From: Pyricularia pennisetigena
Taxonomy: Eukaryota > Ascomycota > Sordariomycetes > Magnaporthales > Pyriculariaceae
Reading direction: 5' to 3'
Assembly (NCBI RefSeq): GCF_004337985.1
Contig: NC_043741.1
Coordinates: 6,148,417-6,212,416, forward strand
Length of the DNA stretch: 64,000 nt
The translations under genes were made by a program, and so were the position numbers. The notes under the pieces were generated by a model. The model searched no databases and was not told where the DNA came from. It saw only the letters and a program-made list of their open reading frames with translations. This document shows, piece by piece, positions 25,843 through 36,962 of the stretch. Within the stretch, counting starts at the first letter, position 1; each line of letters opens with the position of its first letter.

Positions 25843-27057
25843 TCACTTGCCAGTACCATCAGCTACCAAAGGTGGGGTCGCAGCCACGCCAGCAAGTGAT
25901 CGGCTAGCATTCGCAGAGTCCTCCTCAGCTGCCGAGGTGGAATGGGTGAGGTGGGAGTGCTGAAATGGTTCATGGGGTACGGCAGCGGCACCAGGGCTGC
26001 TGCCCAGCTCGCTGAGTTGTCGCTCTATAAGCATAGAAATTCAGATTAGAAATGATCTTGCGCATTACACCGAAAAGCGCGGCGCAGACGAAGTGAGTTC
26101 ATACCGAGATCACGAATTCGATGACGCAGCATCTGATTCTCTCTGGTGAGCATCTGAGTCTCAGCCTGATAGAACGCACTCTCGTCACGTCCACCCAGGG
26201 CCATGTGTTCACTGTCGCCACTGATGGAAGTGGAGCGGAGCCTGGGAGAAGCACTATAGCTTGGGGTTCTCTGCGAAATGTCCCCACGCGTGAAATCAAA
26301 GGAACCCCGGTGCTGAGCCTGTACAGGTGAGCGCGGGAGCATGCTTGAGGCTTGTGTGGCCGACGGCAGCGAGGAGGACGGCGGTCCAGATTGGACGGCG
26401 ACATCATCGCCGGTGGCCACATGGGGCAGATGTCCCTGAGCCTGTGCTTGTTGGAGCTGAATTTGCTGGTCGCGTATAACTTGTAGAAGTCGGTTCTATT
26501 TCCACAGGTCTTAGCGTTAACCAAGTTTCCGCAAACGCAAACACAAAGAAGCAAGCTTTTGCAGACATGCACATACCACATGAGCCTCGGTCTCGGCCTC
26601 AAACTCCTGATGTATCTCGCCCAAGCTTGGCTGTCGACCGTGACGGTTCAACGGATCCCGGCCAATCATGATTGGCGATCGTGGAGACGGAGGCATATGG
26701 AGGCTGGATCCATTCTGATCCGCCACCATCTCACCAGGCGCTGGGAGGCTGGGGTCGTTCAGTTGCAGGTTCATGAGTATGGACGAGCGTCGACGCCGAC
26801 CATGTGGCGAATGAAGGCTGTTCCTCGAAAGGGAACCATTTAATGATCCTGGCCAAAATTGATGCGTGATGACGAGTCAGTTCAGACGAACCTTGCTTAA
26901 TTGCATCCTCGGGGCGAGCCGCGGCGAACGTATTACCTCTAGAGTTCTCCTGCTGGAGCCCAGCATTCATTGTGGCAGCTGCCTGGAGGCTATTGCCCGG
27001 ACGAGAAGATGGAGAGGGCGTGTTGCGCTCTTCCGCCGAACCGTTGTTGGTCGCCAT
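25843..27057 (-). CDS. Conserved-looking fungal protein with a C-terminal coiled coil
   Basis: 321 aa from four exons (minus): 27057-26937, 26848-26577, 26495-26105 and 26024-25843. Phase holds at every junction. I do not recognise the family. The sequence is Ser/Pro/Gln-rich and largely disordered. It has a basic RRRR patch near residue 55, an acidic-flanked helix around EIHQEFEAETEAHVNRLLQV, and a second helix with heptad leucines around QMLTRENQMLRHRIRDLGER, which looks like a short leucine zipper without a clear preceding DNA-binding basic region. Dimerisation is likely; a bZIP call is not supported. The small exons and standard GTATGT/GTAATA donors suggest a real, spliced gene. Confidence 0.75.
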
Positions 27058-29915
27058 GTCGGCTTTCTCAGGTTGTGTACTCAGGGGCGCAGCTAGGTAG
27101 CCAGGGTAAATAAGGTACCTAAGTAGGCAACTCTGCAGGTAGGGTGAGACGAGGAGCTGAAATGATCGCAGAATTTTTGCTTGGCGGGTTGAGTTGTGTG
27201 CAGTCTCGTAATGTGGGCAGTCAACTTGATCAACCTTCACATCTTCTGTTTGGATGATTTCGATGGGTTTAAAGTCCTGATCTGACGAGGTTAAAGATGG
27301 TTGATGAGGTAGCTCACGACTTCAAACTATGTGTACCTATCTGGCTAAGGTAGGTAGTTAAGGTTAGGTAGCTATTGCCTGTCTGAGTTGCAGCGGTTAC
27401 GTAGGTGTATGCTGCGGGGTCCAGGAGCTATCCATGAATGCAATGGTTATGGTATGTGGTAACGTGAGGCCCCCACCTGACAGCGGGGCTCCGTCCAGAC
27501 CCAGATCCATTTCGTGGGCTGACAGCAGTTTCCCTCGGATCCACATCCTGGCTGATGAGTTTCTATCATGCCGTCGATATGCTTGAAATGGCATGATGGG
27601 CAGAGGTTGCAGTCCAGCTGACCCGAAGCAAGCTGAAAAAGAATCGTCGCCTTCGAAAACATTCATCTGGCCCGAGACGCGTCATGGGACAATGTGATAA
27701 TTTGCTGGGCTGAAAACGGACAAAGAGGGAATTGCGATATCATACACCACTCCAGGGTTATCTATATGGATGGAGTCAAACATAATTTTTTAACTAGTCA
27801 CTAACGCCGGCGGCCTTAAACTTTTCTGGAGAAACAGTAAGCTTGAATACGCGACGGAAGCAAAGTGAAACACCAACGCATAAGTAAGGCAATCCAGTTC
27901 TTTGGCGAGACAACATAGTATGTGTGGACAGTCGGAGCCATCGATGATCTAAACCAAATGCAGTGGCTTCGTTGGGTAGAAAAGAGAATAATACCAAGAC
28001 AAAGGACAATATGACACTTCAGGCTTCAAGAAACATTGGAACCCCAATTGGGCTCGACTCTGCCCAGCTACATTGTCTACCCTGCACCGCCTCGGTAGCA
28101 ACTACATTACTGGTGATTTACTTTGGACAAACCACATCCGAACTCTCGAAGCTCAAATTCATTCTAGGTAGCTTTTCAAGGGTCATATGCCATTTTGGAC
28201 ATGTGCTTCTAGTCCGAACACTAGAGATATGTTTAATGCCTAGTTTAGCAGCTCGTGTGCCAGTCACCTTAGCTTTGTTATGCATATCGTCAAACGGCCA
28301 TTGTCTCTGTTCCCTTGAGCTAAATTATCTAGAACAGCAGCCCAAGACATGACTGCTTTTTGCCGGGAAAGGTGAGCCAACGGTGTCCAAGGGGCTTGTT
28401 CGTGCTGACATAGACTCTAGAAATAGAAGCTGTGCATTTCCTTGGTCATCGCCGGCGAATGATGGGTTTAGTTTGTCTTCCGAAGCTACTGCAGGAACCT
28501 GTGCTACAGCACTAAAAACATCCCTACAGTAGGTAAACAAGCTAGCCCGAGCGTTTATATAGTACTATAGGAACCTGATTTGCAGGGTTTCGGTAAGCAT
28601 GTACTGGTCCAGATGAAAAGACCGTTTACTACAGTAGGTAAATTTTGAGGAGTGATTGTTGCATTAAAGCGCCTAAAAGCATTTAATACCTATTACCTAC
28701 ATATCTTCAAACATTATGTGTCAGGGCGTCAAACCCACATTCGTCCCCCTTGTTGCACTACTGTGGGGTATCCCAATACGTTGGGCCAGCCTTGACTAGG
28801 TCCTCCTAACCGAGGCGAGGACGGCCCTGCAAGATGACCATCAAGTTTCCATAGAAAATTCCGCTTGTTCAAATATTGACAGCTCTCATCGCAGTACGTT
28901 CCATCCATGGGACGGAAGGGAGTGGAATGAATAAATAGTATCTAATAATAAGGTATTGGATTGGGAACTTGCCGCCCTATTGGGCTAAGAGAAAATAATA
29001 CAAACCATCCATTTGAACCGACCTTAGGCTCTTCTGCATATTGTAAGAACCACCGGGCAAGTCGCTCGGAAGACCTCGTAAAACGCCCGATTCAAAAAGC
29101 AAGAACTAGCCTCATCCAAGGTGTGGATGAGAGCCTTAACTGCCCATCTAGACACCGTCCGTCCATGGTACTTTTATGTACTGTATTTTACCATGGCGCC
29201 TTGCCTGCCACTTGCTCCAGTCGAAATCCGGACATGACATCGTGCTCAGGCCATGGTCTTGACCGCTTGTAAATCACAAGCAGAGAACCGAAAAACAACA
29301 GACAACAACAGATAGCATGGCGATGTCCGTGCCCATAAGTCGTATCTGTTGAAGACTTGTCTATCGCTTCGTCATGTACCTATCTACTTTGACGTTTGGA
29401 GGTTGGAAAACGTGTCGGGCCAAGTCATTTTAGGGTCCGTCTGCCACTAACTGTGCGATGGAATGGTACGATGCCAACGACCTTTCACCCTTTCGCCAGT
29501 AAAATCAGGCAAAAAAAAAGTCTTCCCTTTCATAGCTACATCGTTTGATATTCGCCGACGGATTACATGAAAATTTTCCCTTGTTGAGTGGGCGCGTCCA
29601 ACCGATTTATTGAACAAACCAAGTAACCACCAGGGATCATGGGTGTTGCCGTTTTGTTGGTTGGTACTTCAGACTTCATAACTCATCATAAGTACCCTAT
29701 AACACCTTTTATAAGCTACAACGCAATAGTATGGATAGCACAATTAATACATACAATTAATTCTAACCACGTCACCTCATCGGTATGGTGACTTGATTTG
29801 ATGCGCGTTTACATTGTGGTGCTCAAGCGGCGGGTAGCTACCCGGTCTTGTCAGGGTGCCCAGGATGATAAATGCGGGCTGTTGGTTGGTGGCGAAGTTT
29901 CCCGGTGGGTGGTGT

Positions 29916-29916
<1 letters not shown>

Positions 29917-29952
<36 letters not shown>
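29917..29952. repeat. T36 homopolymer
   Basis: The longest homopolymer in the window, in gene-free DNA. Confidence 0.95.
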
Positions 29953-30641
29953 CTCAACAGTCAGTTGAACCCGCTTAATCGCTTATTCACTTTGGCTTCT
30001 CCCCGCAAGGCTGGGATACCCCAGCTACTGCTGGGGCTTGCCATGGTTCGATGGAGCTTGACGCGGCCCCTGCTAGTTTGCCCACTGGGCACTTAACGAC
30101 GTTGGTCCTGTCATTCATTCAAAGTCGCTTCACCTGAATAAATTGTACAAGGTAGATAGATATGCAGGTAATTAATGGTTCTGCATGCGGCCTCAGCTAT
30201 ATGTAGTAAGCAACACCCCTCATCTCTTGTCACCATGGCAGCCGAGGTGAAATTCATCCAATGGGCCAACAAGATGAAATAAAAGTAAAGAAACATTAAT
30301 AGATCCCGGTAACAATAGGAACCAAGTGACACTAGATGAAAATCGTGGTACAAGATCTTCATACAGCAAGGTGCCTAGTTAGTTTTGCGCAAGGTGAGCT
30401 TTATCTGGGCGCGTAAAACCTAGCATCCCCCGGGGTCGCAACCTCATAGCATGGGAAATGGACATGTGCTCGGGATGAGTTGGCTGCACCGACCCTTGTC
30501 ATCACACCAGCGGCCACTGGTAATGGAGCTCATCATGATATAACATGCAGGATGGATTAGCATAGGGATTTGGGCTTGTCTGCTTCGTACTGGTCACCCA
30601 GCGGATTCTACTGGTTGGAAACCACCAGAGAGAAGGGAGGG

Positions 30642-30665
30642 AAAAAAAAAAAAAAAAAAAAAAAA
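30642..30665. repeat. A24 homopolymer
   Basis: Twenty-four A residues after a purine-rich GAGAGAAGGGAGGG stretch, in gene-free DNA. Confidence 0.95.
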
Positions 30666-32079
30666 GCGATCCTTCATCCCATGCTCTCTCAGTGCCCACC
30701 GGCAAGGGGAAAAGCAAGTTTCTTGCTATCCTCGCCCTTGACGTGAACAGCTGGTAGCCGCCCTCTCTTTCAGTTGTGCGACATGGACTCGTGGGGTCCT
30801 TTTTTTCCGGGACACCCTGGTCCGGGCGGCCCGCTTACGTCTGCTTTGGGCCTGTAGCTTGGTGGGGCCCAATCGTGCAGTTTCCCGAATCGAGGTTGAG
30901 TGGAGTCAATGGAGTGAAGGACAGAGCGGGAGAAGTCTGGTCGAACTTGACTTGGAACTTTTTTCTTCTCTCTTTGCGAGAAGCTAAGGGGGTGTCCCCT
31001 CGACTGTGCGGCTATGCAACGCACCAAAACAACAAGGGCAGCAAGGGAGGGAAGGTCCTACCGCTGTTTCTTGTCGCTGCTAGTCCCCATCCCGTGCCGT
31101 CAATATTTTTTTTTCTTTGATATGGTTGTATGTACAGCACGGTAGTTACTCTCAAGGTAAGCCAGGTAAATAATATGTATGGCACTTACCGGTAGTTTGT
31201 TTTGAGTGAGTGTACAACAACACAAGATGCGCGCCCGGGCGGATACAATAGACTAAATATCAAACCGCATGCAGCTCGGCTTGCTTTTTATTAGGTTGCT
31301 TACGACTTCTGGCTTTTCCTCTTTTGATCCCTTGATGCTTGTTTATTCCGGAGCCAGCTGGGTATATTACCCGACGCCCCCTTTGCCGGATCCCCCACGC
31401 GCCATGCCACTGTTGCCCTGCTTTTCCTTCACCTTCCTGTTCCTCCCTGTCTGAATCTAGTCGTCACCAGCGAGCCGTGCCTGGGTTTGAATGGTATTCC
31501 CCGGGCTATTCATCAAACGAAACAGGGGCTTCACACCAAGATCCTATCTGCCGACCTTGAGGCTCCGTTGTTTCTGTTGTGCAGACATTCGAAACACGTC
31601 TAACACGCACCCTGCATCCCAATTCCTTTCAATTCATAAAAGCCGACCGAGGGCAACAAAAGAAAAACAGCAAACGAAACGAAGCGAGGGAGCAAGGAGC
31701 ATAGAAAGAGAAAAAGGGATAGAGGGCCGAGGGGAAACTAGGGAGAGAAAAAAGAGAGTCAATCGCACCCACCAATCCTCCGACCTGGTCAACTCGCCGT
31801 CCTTCACTTGGTTGCTGCTATCTTCTGTCGTGGCACCATCGCCACGTGCCGCATTCCACCTGCCAACGATTGGCAGCAATGTCTAACAATCCTCTTCGCT
31901 AAAATACGACTTTCTTGACGCCGCTGCCCGCTCCTGCTGCCTTGTCGGTGCCGTCATTGGACTGACCGGGGTGCTCGTGCGACGGCTGCATTTCGGGCGC
32001 CGGGAAGCTCTCTTCGCATTTTTACTCTTCCCACGCTTTCGATTCAGAAGAAAGAGTCTTTTGCTCGAGAGAAACAAAA

Positions 32080-34815
32080 ATGGACCACCCCAACGCTTCA
32101 CAAGCCTCCTTCGCCCACCTGGACCAACTCCATAGCAGTCAGCTGCATAGTCGACGACTTCGACCACCGGACTTGGAGAAAATGGCTCTTGGTGACGAGA
32201 ACCGCACTCCCCTCCGACCCAATACGGAAAGGACCCGCCGTCGGGATTCCAAGCTCCTCGGCCTGTTTAGCCGCCAGAAGAGCACCGTTGATTTATCTCT
32301 GCCTCACCCGCAACAATCACCGCAACCGCAACCGCAACCCGCCTTCTCATCCTCGGTAAGAGACCTGGAGCTACCTCCAAGGGGTGGTTTACGTGCATCC
32401 CTCGCCGAGATTAGCAATTGGCCCTATGCACTTCAGTCTACTCGCTCCGAGACCGCAATGCTCGATCCAACTATCCCATCCCAGCTCTCTGTATCGCCCG
32501 GTCATCACAGGCCACCCCCTCCTCCACCCAAACCGAGTAGGAGCCCTTCATTTACAAATAATAGTATGCCGGTACCGAATCCTCCCAGCTTGCCTCCCGC
32601 AAGATCGACAAGGGGAGCTTTGGCAACGTGGGACCCGCCGCCGTTGTTCCAAGGCTATCCCCAGGCCATACGATACATTGAACTTCCGGCTTGTACCCAA
32701 TCAGCTGAGGCCATCCTTCGCATGAATGGAAGAAGCACTACCGATCAAGTCGAGCCCGTTCCGGACAGGGCTTGGGATAAGGGGAAAAGGAAACATCGAC
32801 GAGCTAGCTCAGGAAACTTTCTGAAGACTGATTGGACGACCAAGATTTACATCTTGGTCACATCGGGCTATTTACTCCAGTATTCTGGCGAGGGCTCCTT
32901 CGACCGACTTCCAGAGAAGATTCTTCCCCTGGGAAAGGACTCGGTTGCCTTCGCCAGCGACGTCATTCCCGGAAAGCACTGGGTAGTCCAAGTATCAGCT
33001 TCTATGGACTCTGACGGCACTGCGACCACTGACCCTCGGGCCTCGATCCTGTCCCGGCTGCCGTTCCGTGGGCCCGAGAGGAGACAGGCTTCACACTTCC
33101 TCATGGTATTTGAGTCCGCCGAAGAGATGGATCAGTGGATTGCTATTCTTCGTCGCGAGATAGAGCACTTGGGTGGCAAGAAGAACTTGTCCGAGACCGG
33201 GAAGCCCAAGGCCGATGAAGAAAGACTCGAACTCCGGACGCAGCCCAGTCAACGAACCCTGGTACTCAGGGACCCCGAACGTTTTGCACGACCGCCAGTA
33301 TTGGACGGCGGGGACCCATGGGGTAATGATGGACACAGTAACGGACAGGATGCGCAATCCACACTGTTGACCGACTTGGATGCGGCAACGGATCATCAGT
33401 CATTTGACGAATTGTCGACAACCAACAGCACGACTTCCCATGATGGGAGACAGCTGGACAACCTAAGGGATGGTTCGAATCGGCTGTCCTTCATCTCTTC
33501 GAGCCAGCGAACGTTTGTAACTTCGGAGGGCACATCGCCGGCGTGCTCGCCGAGTCGAACCAGCTTTTCCAGCCAAATTGAGGATGGTCCGTTTTCGAAC
33601 GACGGTACGCTGACGGAAGCAAAACCGAGGCCAAATGCACAGGCGATTCTGCAAAGAAGGATTTCGATACAGGCTGCCAACCCCTTTACAGATCTTCAGG
33701 TGATACCGCAAGCACAATCTTCACGATCCAGCAGAACGTGTCATTTAGATGGCCATCAGCAAAGCGTGACAAATACGTATTGCACACGGAACTTCAGCAT
33801 GCCGCACTCTGCAAACAAGCGTTTCTCGGTGATCTCCAGCCCCGGCTCGTCTCCGGAGCCCGCGCTGGAACTGTCACCACATGCAACGGGACTGTCAGCG
33901 CCACCAAGACCCTCTTCGAAAAAGGGACCCCCGCCCACATTGGGATTCTCCAGGCCACTATCTGTTGTTCCCGATCACCCTTCCCCAATCTCGCCACCAG
34001 GGGTTCCGAGGAAGAAAAACGGCGACAACAGGCAGTGGGGGGTAGGTGCACATAGCCCCGAACCACGCTCTATATTCCAGATCTGGGCTCAAGAGGCTTC
34101 GACAAAGCCGCCTTTGGCCCCGCCGGAGGTGACGCATACGGATGAACCTGCGAGACGCGCCAGTGTACACGCTCTCATGCCCAGCAGGATGCCTCGCCAT
34201 TCACCAAACTCTCAAGGTCGACAACAGAACCGTAGTAATAATACCCCAAAAGCCGCAACTGCTGAACACGGCTGTGTCAGACGAAGGTCTTTTGCATCGC
34301 CAGGCGTCTCTACAATGTCTGAGACCGATCCGCAAGGTCGTTCAGGACGTGCCGCTTCGTCCGCGGCGGCTTTTCGTGGCTCGCCAACACCGCAGCATCG
34401 CAGCCCACCTCGATCAAGCGTACGTTCCCGAAGGGTGAGCATGTTTGATCGTGGGTGCGATGGAGATGGGGCGAAAGTGGGCTTTGGGCGAGTATGCTAC
34501 AATGGTAATCCCCAGGAGCTGTCGCCACAGCAGCCGCCGCCGCCGCCGCCGACGGAAGGGCCACCAACGCGTCCACTTCCTCTACCGCCCACATCACAGC
34601 CTAAGCAGACGCGACAACGTTCGATGCGAAATTCGTCATCGGCGCTAAATTTGCGGGCTGACTTCGACACAATGGCACTCCCTAGGCGCCAAAGCATAAA
34701 ATATCTTGCAGACGGCCCTCCGCCAGCTCCGCCTCCTACCTGTGCACTGCCACCCATACCATCGTCGCAGGGGACCAAAGGGCGTGGGAGAAGAGCGCAG
34801 ACCGTTGCGATCTGA
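32080..34815 (+). CDS. PH-domain protein, large and mostly disordered
   Basis: 911 aa in a single exon; the ATG has an AAAA-ATGG context. A Pro-rich N-terminal region (PPPPPPKP near residue 150) precedes a pleckstrin-homology-like domain at about 245-365: the strands around KIYILVTSGYLLQYSGEG start it, and the C-terminal helix EEMDQWIAILRREIEHL carries the invariant Trp. The remaining ~540 residues are Ser/Pro-rich with many basic patches and polyproline (PPPPPPTEGP near 820). Such proteins in fungi are usually cortical or membrane-associated scaffolds that bind phosphoinositides. The specific role is unknown. The lack of introns contrasts with most neighbours. Confidence 0.85.
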   Translation: MDHPNASQASFAHLDQLHSSQLHSRRLRPPDLEKMALGDENRTPLRPNTERTRRRDSKLLGLFSRQKSTVDLSLPHPQQSPQPQPQPAFSSSVRDLELPPRGGLRASLAEISNWPYALQSTRSETAMLDPTIPSQLSVSPGHHRPPPPPPKPSRSPSFTNNSMPVPNPPSLPPARSTRGALATWDPPPLFQGYPQAIRYIELPACTQSAEAILRMNGRSTTDQVEPVPDRAWDKGKRKHRRASSGNFLKTDWTTKIYILVTSGYLLQYSGEGSFDRLPEKILPLGKDSVAFASDVIPGKHWVVQVSASMDSDGTATTDPRASILSRLPFRGPERRQASHFLMVFESAEEMDQWIAILRREIEHLGGKKNLSETGKPKADEERLELRTQPSQRTLVLRDPERFARPPVLDGGDPWGNDGHSNGQDAQSTLLTDLDAATDHQSFDELSTTNSTTSHDGRQLDNLRDGSNRLSFISSSQRTFVTSEGTSPACSPSRTSFSSQIEDGPFSNDGTLTEAKPRPNAQAILQRRISIQAANPFTDLQVIPQAQSSRSSRTCHLDGHQQSVTNTYCTRNFSMPHSANKRFSVISSPGSSPEPALELSPHATGLSAPPRPSSKKGPPPTLGFSRPLSVVPDHPSPISPPGVPRKKNGDNRQWGVGAHSPEPRSIFQIWAQEASTKPPLAPPEVTHTDEPARRASVHALMPSRMPRHSPNSQGRQQNRSNNTPKAATAEHGCVRRRSFASPGVSTMSETDPQGRSGRAASSAAAFRGSPTPQHRSPPRSSVRSRRVSMFDRGCDGDGAKVGFGRVCYNGNPQELSPQQPPPPPPTEGPPTRPLPLPPTSQPKQTRQRSMRNSSSALNLRADFDTMALPRRQSIKYLADGPPPAPPPTCALPPIPSSQGTKGRGRRAQTVAI

Positions 34816-35602
34816 GCCTTGACGATAAACTGATGATGTAAATGACTTGCTTATCTTCTTCTCATACCCTGTCTCTTTTGTTTCTTTTTCCTTTCTCATC
34901 TCAGTACTGACTTGTATCCATGACCATTTACAATACTATATACCCAATCAATTTTCATTTGTATACTAGTTATGCTAACCAGCAAGAAAACAAAGGTTCC
35001 GCTGATGGAACTACTACATACGTGGCACATAGATATAACTAATGGCCTAGGAACATCGGCGATGAGCAAAGGAATGGCGGGTCCTACTGGGATACTACTA
35101 ATAAGTGCGCAACATGCTTGGCCCTTTGGTTCCAGATCAATGGGGTCATGGTCGCGCAAAAAAATATATATATCAAAGCTCTGCCTGATTCTTCCAAAAC
35201 AACGTGGCAAAGGTCAGACCTGTGAATGCATCACGTGTTGGAAGCGTGCTGTGATGGAGCAGAAGAGAAGCTACGTAAATGTAGAAAAAAAAAAAAAAGA
35301 AAGTTCAAAATCAACACCATCTTAATAGTGTCGCTTGTTTTTGTGACGAGGGAGGATGTTAACCAGACTAGACCTGGTGATAGGCTTCAGATGTGCGAAG
35401 TTTTATAGCTAAAGAATAAACATATATAATATAAGTTAAGGTACCAGATTTCCAATGGCTTGTTCAACAAAGCCCAAGCCTACTTAAACCTGTGTGGCCG
35501 TCCCCACTATGCACGCCCGAATCAGCAGCACAGGGCAACCCATGAGGCTCTTCTCATGAAGGCCTAGAAGTTTTCGCAAGAAGACCCTTCTTTTTCTCCG
35601 TT
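34816..35602. other. Convergent 3' region
   Basis: 787 bp between the PH-domain gene and the broken secreted-protein gene. It has an A run near 35284 and no supported gene. Confidence 0.5.
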
Positions 35603-36070
35603 CTACCATATCTCGGGTACATATCTTTTTAGCGCAGCAAAATATGATGCCATATCAGGCGGGACGTTCCGGTATTGCCCGGACGTCCTGTTGCCTGCGT
35701 TGCGGATGTAAGCAATGTCCTCCTGGTCCGGCTTAGTTTTATACCAAGCCCGCTCAACAGGGTGCGCGCTCCCATGCTCTGTCTTGTCCTTGTTATTGAT
35801 AAGACCTTCGCCGCATTTCGGGCAAAAAAAAAAAAAAAAAAAAAAAGATGTAGGCCCGGTTTATAGTCTTCATCGGTCCAGACACGTTGTGGCTTGGGGC
35901 TGCTGCGTGTTTCGAGACGGGCTGGGTTGGCGCCCTCGACATCGCCAGCATCAAAATCATTGCCGACGGGGAAAGCGGGATGCTCCCCCTCGAGCGGCTG
36001 GGGTGGGAAGGGCAGAAGTGCCCACAGCGAGCAGGCCAAAAACAGCCTGGGCAATGATCAAAATGCGCAT
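35603..36070 (-). pseudogene. Secreted-protein gene broken at two homopolymers (pseudogene or sequence error)
   Basis: The ATG at 36070 opens a clear signal peptide (MRILIIAQAVFGLLAVGTSA), then the frame ends after 37 codons at a stop at 35957. Two further segments read like protein in other frames. A middle one, rich in acidic residues and ending near VWTDEDYKPG, overlaps the first across a run of five C (35985-35989, G on the sense strand). The last runs from a CPKCGEG motif to a stop at 35603-35605 after KRYVPEIW. The middle and last segments are separated by a 23-nt A run (35824-35846, T on the sense strand). The first and last segments share one frame; the middle is offset by one. No GT-AG intron explains either break. 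Either homopolymer miscalls or real decay would fit. I recognise no family; a small secreted protein of ~150 aa is inferred. Confidence 0.5.
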
Positions 36071-36816
36071 CGTGGGTAAATGTATAGTCAGGGGAAAGAG
36101 ATGTGCAAAGCAAACGAAAAAATCAGGCAGATAATAAACGGGCTGATTGCAATGGAAGATGGGAAATGGATCAAGAGGGGAAAAGAAAAAAGGAGATTTG
36201 TAGAAACAAACCACAAATTTATGAATATCTTTACAGATATAAGTGCCCGATATTGCAGTTGGTCTTGCAGCTATTTTGAAAATCTAATTGCCAGGCGCCG
36301 GGGCTAGGACGACAAGATGTGCCTGAGTTGTATGACATTGTCCCGATTTACAGGCCACAAAGCCGTTGAAAACCGCACAGAGCAGGAGAGCTACCTTTAT
36401 TGATTTTTGCTGCTTTATAGTTTTATGAGAACCCACTCGCTCCTGCCGACAATTTGATTGTTGGGTTGTGGTTATTTTAGCCGCAAACGCATCATCAAAT
36501 TAATACCGACTTGGAGTCTCAAAGCTTGAAGTCCGCCACAGTCCATGAACAGCCTGCACAGCCAATGTGGTTAGCCAACGCCACACTGAGAAGCTGAGTA
36601 AAAATAATTGCTGGTGGGACCGCAAAAATCAACCCCACCACTTCCACGATCACACCAAGCAAACCACGGCATCAGCTTTTGGGCAATCGCATTTGCTGCC
36701 ACCCATAACCGACGGAACCCAGATTGGTAGAAAGCCCGACATTCTACTTGCCACAAATTCGAGATATATCATATTTCTTGCCGTCGTCGAAAAAAATAAC
36801 AGAGACAAATCTCAAG
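36071..36816. other. Divergent upstream region of the broken gene and eIF3g
   Basis: 746 bp between start codons facing apart. It should hold the eIF3g promoter. Nothing else is seen. Confidence 0.5.
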
Positions 36817-36928
36817 ATGGCTTCAGTTGCGAAGCCTGTCCAGTATGTGCCGGTCACCCTTGCTACACATCACATTCCTCGCAGCACTGGGATTGCTCGT
36901 CAAAAACGGCTCGACGAAACAAGACAAC

Positions 36929-36962
<34 letters not shown>

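Larger units (their letters stand above)
27058..32079. other. Second gene-poor intergenic block
   Basis: About 5 kb between divergent genes. It contains TAGGTA-type short repeats near 27350, a T36 run at 29917-29952 and an A24 run at 30642-30665. Open frames up to about 130 codons exist but none has coding character. The last ~600 bp before 32080 are probably the promoter and leader of the PH-domain gene. No RNA gene was recognised. Confidence 0.45.

Noticed and set aside
26105..26180. bZIP transcription factor call for the coiled-coil gene
   Set aside because: Heptad leucines are present, but the N-x7-R/K basic region expected before them is not visible.
29917..30665. Long A/T runs as poly(A) tails of retroposed elements
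   Set aside because: No element body or target-site duplication could be seen next to them.
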